From Bretschneidera sinensis (lineage: Eukaryota > Streptophyta > Magnoliopsida > Brassicales > Akaniaceae): DNA of 64,000 nucleotides. Below the pieces are notes generated by a model. That model worked only from the letters and a program-made list of their open reading frames with translations. It did no database searches and was not told the origin of the DNA. The stretch spans positions 36,015,620 through 36,079,619 of the forward strand of contig CM043700.1 of the NCBI GenBank assembly GCA_023935145.1. The letters run 5' to 3'. Positions 58,934 through 64,000 of this stretch are shown here, piece by piece. The position numbers and the translations under genes were made by a program. Numbering within the stretch: the stretch's first letter is position 1; each line of letters starts with the position of its first letter.

Positions 58934-60532
58934 CTATACGGGCATATGGTCCAAAAGAACAACACCCGTGTGAGCAACATGCTCATGAAACACTATGGGT
59001 GGCAAACCCTTAGTAAGCGGATTCGCAATCATAGAGTTTGTACTGATATGCTCAATTGACACTTGAGAATTCTGGAATCTCTCTTTGACAACCAGAAACT
59101 TGATGTCAATATGCTTTGACCTCGACGAGCTTTGGTTGTTCTTGGAATACAACTCAACAGCCTTATTATCACAATAAATCGTTAATAGTCTATCAATTCC
59201 ATCAACCGTGCGCAGCCCAGTGATAAAATTTCGCAGCCATATTCCTTGATTTGATGCCTCATGGTAAGCTATGAACTCTGCCTCCATGGTAGGAGTAGCT
59301 ATGAGTGACTGTTTCACACTCTTCCATGATATAGCTCCTCCAACTAACATAAAGACATAGTCAAAAGTGGATCTCCTGCTATCGAGACACCCAGCAAAAT
59401 TGGAGTCTGAATACCCAACGATCTCCAAAAGATCCGATCTCCGATATGTGAGCATATAATCCTTCGTTCTCTGTAGATATCTCATAACCCGTTTAGCTGC
59501 TTTCCAATGATCCACGCCCGGGTTACTCAAATATCTGCCTAGCATTCCAACAATGTACGTAATGTCCGGTCACGTACATACTTGTGCATACATGAGACTT
59601 CCAACAGCCGAAGCATAAGGATATTTCTCCATTTCCTTCTTCTTAAGTTCATTTTTTCGGACATTGGAGCAAACTGAACTTATCATCCTTTGCCATGGGT
59701 GTGTTTCCTGGTGCATAACCACTCATGCTAAATCTACTTAGCACTTTATCAATATAGACCTTCTGCGATAGTCCAAGTATACCTCTGGAACGATCTCTAT
59801 GGATCTGTATACCCAAAACAAAGGACACATCACCAAGATTTTTTATTTCAAATTTACTTGACAGAAATCTCTTGGTTTCATGCAATAGGCCTGTATCGCT
59901 GCTTGCCAGTAGAATGTCATCTATATATAGCACCAGGATAATAAATTTGCTCCCACTGAACTTGAGATATATGCACTGATCAACGGTATTTTTCTTAAAT
60001 CCAAAGGATGTAATCACCTGATCAAATTTTCGATACCATTGCCGGGATGCCTATTTTAAGCCATAAATGGACTTTTTAAGCTTGCATACAAGATGCTTTG
60101 AATCTTTGGACTCAAAGTTCTCCGGTTGCACCTGTATATCGTTTCTTCAATGTTTCCATTGAGAAATGCTGTTTTAACGTCCATTTGATGTAGCTCCAAA
60201 TCATAGTGAGCTATAATTGCCATAATGATTCTAAAAGAATCTTTCATCGAAACCGATGAAAAAGTCTCTTTATAATCAATGCCTTCCTTTTGAGTGAAAC
60301 CTTTGGCGACTAGGCGGGCCTTATACCTTTCAATGTTGCCTTTTGAATCCTGTTTGGTTTTAAATATCCATTTACAGCCAATCAGTTTCGCACCTTTGGG
60401 CAACTCTACTAAGTCCCAAACACCATTGCCATCCATTGATTTCATCTCATCCTTCATGGCTTCAATCCATTTTTCAGAATTAGGACATTGTGTGACTTGA
60501 CTAAAAGAAGTTGGATCATCTTTCAAACCCAT
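58934..60532 (-). pseudogene. copia RT and RNase H (family D), broken
   Basis: 60532-60056 has RT with CKWIFKTKQDSKGNIERYKA, ARLVAKGFTQKEGIDY and QMDVKTAFLNG, then a frame break near 60120. 60017-59649 has the intact catalytic YIDDILLASS. 59545-58934 has RNase H with YSDSNFAGCLDSRRS, MEAEFIAYHEA and CDNKAVEL. Breaks lie near 60040 and 59570-59650. 58509-58933 is the 3' untranslated part of the body. Confidence 0.8.
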
Positions 60533-60547
60533 ATCAAACTCATGTTC

Positions 60548-61173
60548 CTAGAGATACATGACATAATCAGTCGAAATCGCGTTTCTCCTTTCTCTAGTGG
60601 ATCTCCTTAATGGCACTTCCTCTTGAGGTTGTTGAGGTACCTCTTGATGAACCTCAAGCGATTCCTGATTTTGAGCATACGACAATTCAGGTTCGTCATC
60701 AATGCATTGGATCTCCAGATTTGCATTTTGAATAACATCAGGTATTGATACCTGAACATTTTCAGTTGCAACAACAGGAATGTAAACACATTCCTCTTCA
60801 AAATTGACTTGCCTGAGTTGGTCTCTCCCACTTAACTCAACATCCTCAATGAATTTGACATTGTCCATTTCGAAAAGGGATCTATTAGAGGAATCATAAA
60901 ATTTGAAACTCTTTGATCTTTCAGAGTATCCAACAAAATAGCAGCTAACAGTCCTTGAGTCTAGCTTCTTCTCATTTGGCTTATAAGGCCGAGCCTCAGC
61001 TGGACATCCCCAAACTTTCAAATGCCTAATGCTAAGCTTTTTGCCTGTCCATAACTTATATGGGGTTTTAGCTACTGCTTTACTTGGAACTCTGTTCAGG
61101 ATGTAAATTGCAGTCTTGATGGCTTCACCCCAAAGCGATTATGGCAAAGAAGAATGACTAATCATACTTGGAA
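60548..61173 (-). pseudogene. copia integrase C-terminal half
   Basis: 61021-60548 is open with LKVWGCPAEARPYKPNEKKL and a C-terminal Gln/Glu-rich linker ending LRRSTRERRN. Homology continues upstream to about 61170 (EAIKTAIYILNRVP), with a stop near 61140, and ends at the 5' LTR edge. The catalytic core is deleted. Confidence 0.8.
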
Positions 61174-61623
61174 ATAATACATAATCACAACAGCTCTCTA
61201 GAAATTCAGTGTATCTCTTCAGAAAAATCAAAACTACCATAACTTTCTCTAGAAAAATCATATTTATGAGCCATCAAATTCTCCAGAAAATTGACATCCG
61301 GATCTTTCCAGGCATATATGGCTCATTTCCTAGTTCTTTCTGAATCAATACAGTTTAATCTACAAAAATGATTGATTTGTATGGGCAATTCTGACAATTT
61401 AGTGAAACTGTTTTTCACCCTTTGCTAGTGACAACATGACTTAGCAAAATGCTCAATTTATTTTTAACAGTCTAGAAATGATGGGTTTTGTTGCACTCCT
61501 CTTGGGAAACTTGGTTTCACTCTGAACTGGTCCGGATGTTGTGGATGATATATTAATCTTGATACTAATACACAAATAATCAATGATACAGCCAAGATCT
61601 TTTCATATTAAACTTGTCAAGAA

Positions 61624-61660
<37 letters not shown>

Positions 61661-62083
61661 AGAAGATGAGTTAGAAACAAACCGGAATCCATTGCAAGCA
61701 AGCCTCCTTGGGTTGATCTTCTAAGACTATAAGGAGAATCACCTTTGGTATGGGAACCAATCAACTGAATGTTAGAGGGGAAGGAGAAGAACTTTCTGTT
61801 TCAATAAATTTAGCGCACGTTAAACACCCTCACCTGATGTCTATTTATTTCCCTGTACCTTAGGGACCATAACCCTAACAGTTACCTCACACATGTGCAT
61901 TGGGTCTTTAGCCTATTAATAAAGACCCATACCACATCAGGCTTTTATACATAAGGTGGCCCATACTAAAGAACCTTGATACTTTGGAGACCCATAAAAA
62001 TTATATCACTTAATTGGGTCCCTTATTAGATAACGGGACTATATGTACAATGTTATAACATATATGAACCCAAAATTCCAACA
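61174..62083 (-). repeat. 5' LTR of copia element 57593-62083
   Basis: About 910 bp, beginning TGTTGGAATTTTGGG at 62083 on the minus strand. It lacks only the last three bases of the LTR, where integrase sequence begins. It contains a long TA microsatellite at 61627-61658. Confidence 0.8.
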
Positions 62084-62281
62084 GTGGATTCTTTCGAACA
62101 TATTTTATATATATTTTTTTGTTTAAGGCTTCTTTGTTTTTCTTTTTAAAACCTGCAAAACACACTAAAACACAAAATTCTCCAAAGGACCACATTTGTC
62201 AAGAAATTCAATGAATAATCAAAATTAATCTCAACAAATGCATATAATTAACTCTATCTGAAGTGCATTTTCATGCCCTAA

Positions 62282-62743
62282 TCATAAGCCATTCTTGTTC
62301 ATAGTAGCTTTCAACACTACATTTGATCCATTAAGATCAAGCATCTCTCCAGTGCCCACAATCCATGTGTATCTCATCTTATCAAGCTCTCCCAAAATGA
62401 TGATATTTGTAGTGAGAGAGAAAGCAAACTTTACCTTCTCAAGTGTCTTCATTTTTTCATCATGGAGCTTTAACCTTAAGCTTCCTTCACCATCAATTAC
62501 TTTGTATTTCCCACATGTGGTAGCAACTGTGACATGGGTAGGTTCCTTCATGCAATCAAAGTACTTCTTCTTGTTGAATATGTGAGTGGATGACGTAAAA
62601 TCAAGTAGCACCATATCACTTTCATCAACTTTTTCTTCGATGTTCTCAATAGCTAGCATCATTTCTTCACCACTTCCCTTGGTGATATTAGCACTTTCAC
62701 TACTCTTTTCATTATTGCCATTCTTTCCACCCATCCTTCTCAA
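62282..62743 (-). pseudogene. copia gag-protease region (family C, copy 2)
   Basis: 153 residues open, covering the region split in copy 1. It shows VLLDFTSSTHIFNKKKYF in place of an Asp-Ser-Gly-Ala protease core, so the active site is lost in both copies, and then LTTNIIILGELDKMRYTW. The shared loss indicates a master copy that was already defective or a non-autonomous lineage. Confidence 0.7.
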
Positions 62744-62749
62744 CTATTT

Positions 62750-63493
62750 TAAATCACCCTTCATGGCCTTTTAATAATATTGTATGTGTCCTATTTCTTA
62801 ATTATAGAAGCACTCCTTGTCATTGTCATCTCTAGGCCTAGATTTGGATCTCCACCTTGAGCCATTGTTCGCTCTCCATTGGCTCATCGCTCAGTCGAAA
62901 CTCTCTACAACAAGCACTTGACTACCACTAGGCAAGCTCTAGTTTCCCATTAATCTCTCATTCTCACGCAAGAGCACGGCCACACCATCTAAGCTAATGT
63001 TGATTTGCTCACAAACAATTTTTACACCAATGGTTTGGAAGATTTTGGTAAAGATGATAATAAGAGCATTGCATTCTCCTCATCCTTCAAAGTTTCTTCT
63101 ACATTCAACAATTGAGATACTAACTTTTTAAATTCATTCAAGTGATCATAAAGACTTATACTTTAGAGAATAGAGGTCCATCTTGAGGCACAATCTGTTG
63201 GTTAAAGACTTTGACGCATAGATACTCTCGAGCTTATCCCACAAACCCTTGGGTGTAGTTTCCTTCAACACAGTATACTTGATCTCGAGAGCAAGAGCCA
63301 ACTTGATTGTACTTACAACCTTTCTCTGAATTGATTGCCACTTTCTATCAGTCACCTCTTCTAGCTTTTCTTCCTCTAAAGCATGATCAAGATCTTGTTG
63401 CACTAGAAGATATTGAATTGTACTCTATCACAAAGTAAAATTATTTCTTCCATTAAATAAAGGAATCTCAAATTTAGATATACCTATCGACAT
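62750..63493 (-). pseudogene. copia gag (family C, copy 2), broken
   Basis: Start codon at 63493 on the minus strand. The part 63403-63146 (85 residues) is open and matches UBN2-type gag (KWQSIQRKVVSTIKLALALE). A small deletion near 63155 breaks the frame where copy 1 stays open. A degenerate Cys patch, the former zinc knuckle, lies near 62800-62830. Confidence 0.65.
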
Positions 63494-63561
63494 GGTGGCA
63501 CAAACGCAATAAACAGAAATAGGTAACTTCTTCAAATAGATGATCAGACACTGATACCACT

Positions 63562-64000
63562 TATTGAGATTTTACCCCTAAAATCCACCTACTCAAACTT
63601 ACAATAATTAAATGGGCAAATAAATAAACAAATATCAAGTACAACAATTTAATGTGATTCGATAACCTCCTTACCTATGCCACCAACAAACTCACAACTT
63701 TACGAAAAACAAAATTATTATTCTGACAACCTCACAACCTAAAATCCCCAATACACTCAAACACTCCACCTAACTCTAGTTATAATATTGGAATTATGAG
63801 TGTGCCACAAACCTTCTCTAGCACCCCTTTATATAGAAGATATTTTCCTAATACTATTAGGAAGAGAATAACAACATCATAGTAGACTACTGTTACTACT
63901 TGTACGGGGAACAATCTAATAGGAAATTAGTACTACTCCTATTAGAACAACCAACTATAAAATAGGAAACTACTTTTCCCAAACCAATTATAATTCTTCT
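63562..64000 (-). repeat. 5' LTR of family C copy 2, cut by the window end
   Basis: At least 439 bp. It contains a middle segment (about 63765-63880) that is missing from the LTR at 1482-1839, so it is the more complete of the two. Confidence 0.75.

Larger units (their letters stand above)
57593..62083 (-). mobile_element. Ty1/copia element (family D), 5' deletion
   Basis: 4491 bp with LTRs of about 0.9 kb at both ends. On the minus strand the 5' LTR (62083-61174) joins directly to the second half of integrase; primer-binding site, gag, protease and the integrase start are missing. RT, RNase H and the 3' LTR follow, with a purine tract (CCCAAGTGGGAGA on the minus strand) at 58495-58508. No matching target duplication was found. 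It lies against the family C element at 62084, with no spacer. Confidence 0.85.
62084..64000 (-). mobile_element. Ty1/copia element, 5' half (family C, copy 2)
   Basis: Collinear with 1-1839 on the same strand: LTR from 63562 to beyond the window, primer-binding site at about 63551-63559, gag, protease, then AT-rich DNA. The coding part ends at 62282, and 62084-62281 resembles 1-192. As in copy 1 no integrase or RT follows; here the sequence is abruptly bounded by the LTR of another element. Confidence 0.8.

Noticed and set aside
57588..62088. Target duplication for the family D copia element
   Set aside because: TTAGC and GTGGA do not match; the left boundary is also less certain.

Overview
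The window reads as nuclear DNA of a flowering plant, almost certainly a eudicot. It is AT-rich, carries a spliced MADS-box gene with GT-AG introns, and is filled with Ty1/copia retrotransposons, a CACTA DNA transposon and an endogenous plant pararetrovirus (Caulimoviridae). The species cannot be named from the sequence. I saw no rRNA, tRNA or CRISPR locus. The only host gene that still looks capable of encoding a protein is the MADS-box gene at 2403-6449.

Layout. 1-1839: 5' half (LTR, gag, protease) of a copia element on the minus strand; a sister copy occupies 62084-64000. 2403-6449: an eight-exon MIKC*-type MADS-box gene of about 179 codons. 6450-7224: its 3' flank. 7225-22467: a defective endogenous pararetrovirus integrated head-to-tail with about 1.2 kb of terminal redundancy. 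It is interrupted by a solo LTR (11553-12867, target duplication GAGTC) and by a copia element (13641-19365, target duplication ATCCC). 22461-24071: a second copy of the MADS-gene tail and flank. 24072-27480: a small copia element (target duplication CCCCT). 28150-31969: a third, 5'-truncated MADS copy, a pseudogene.

33816-50493 is one 16.7 kb CACTA transposon with 13-bp terminal inverted repeats, a TTT target duplication and dense subterminal repeats. It carries a decayed Transposase_24 (TNPA-type) gene and splice-bounded open segments that may be captured host exons. A copia insertion inside an intron of that gene has become a tandem array of three LTRs and two truncated bodies (40872-47231). 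50496-50670 is a solo LTR touching the CACTA end. 51292-57354 is a nearly full-length copia element killed by stops. 57593-62083 is a 5'-deleted copia element.

The genes do not form a working pathway. The value of the locus is as a layered record. A MIKC* MADS gene duplicated locally; the pararetrovirus integrated in one copy of a flank repeat and a copia element entered the same repeat unit of another copy; the CACTA element landed at the edge of an old LTR, was invaded by copia, and the junction was then tandemly amplified. Recurrent features of the copia elements are hairpin repeats in the leader, a gag minisatellite and length-variable GC-rich islands in the LTRs.
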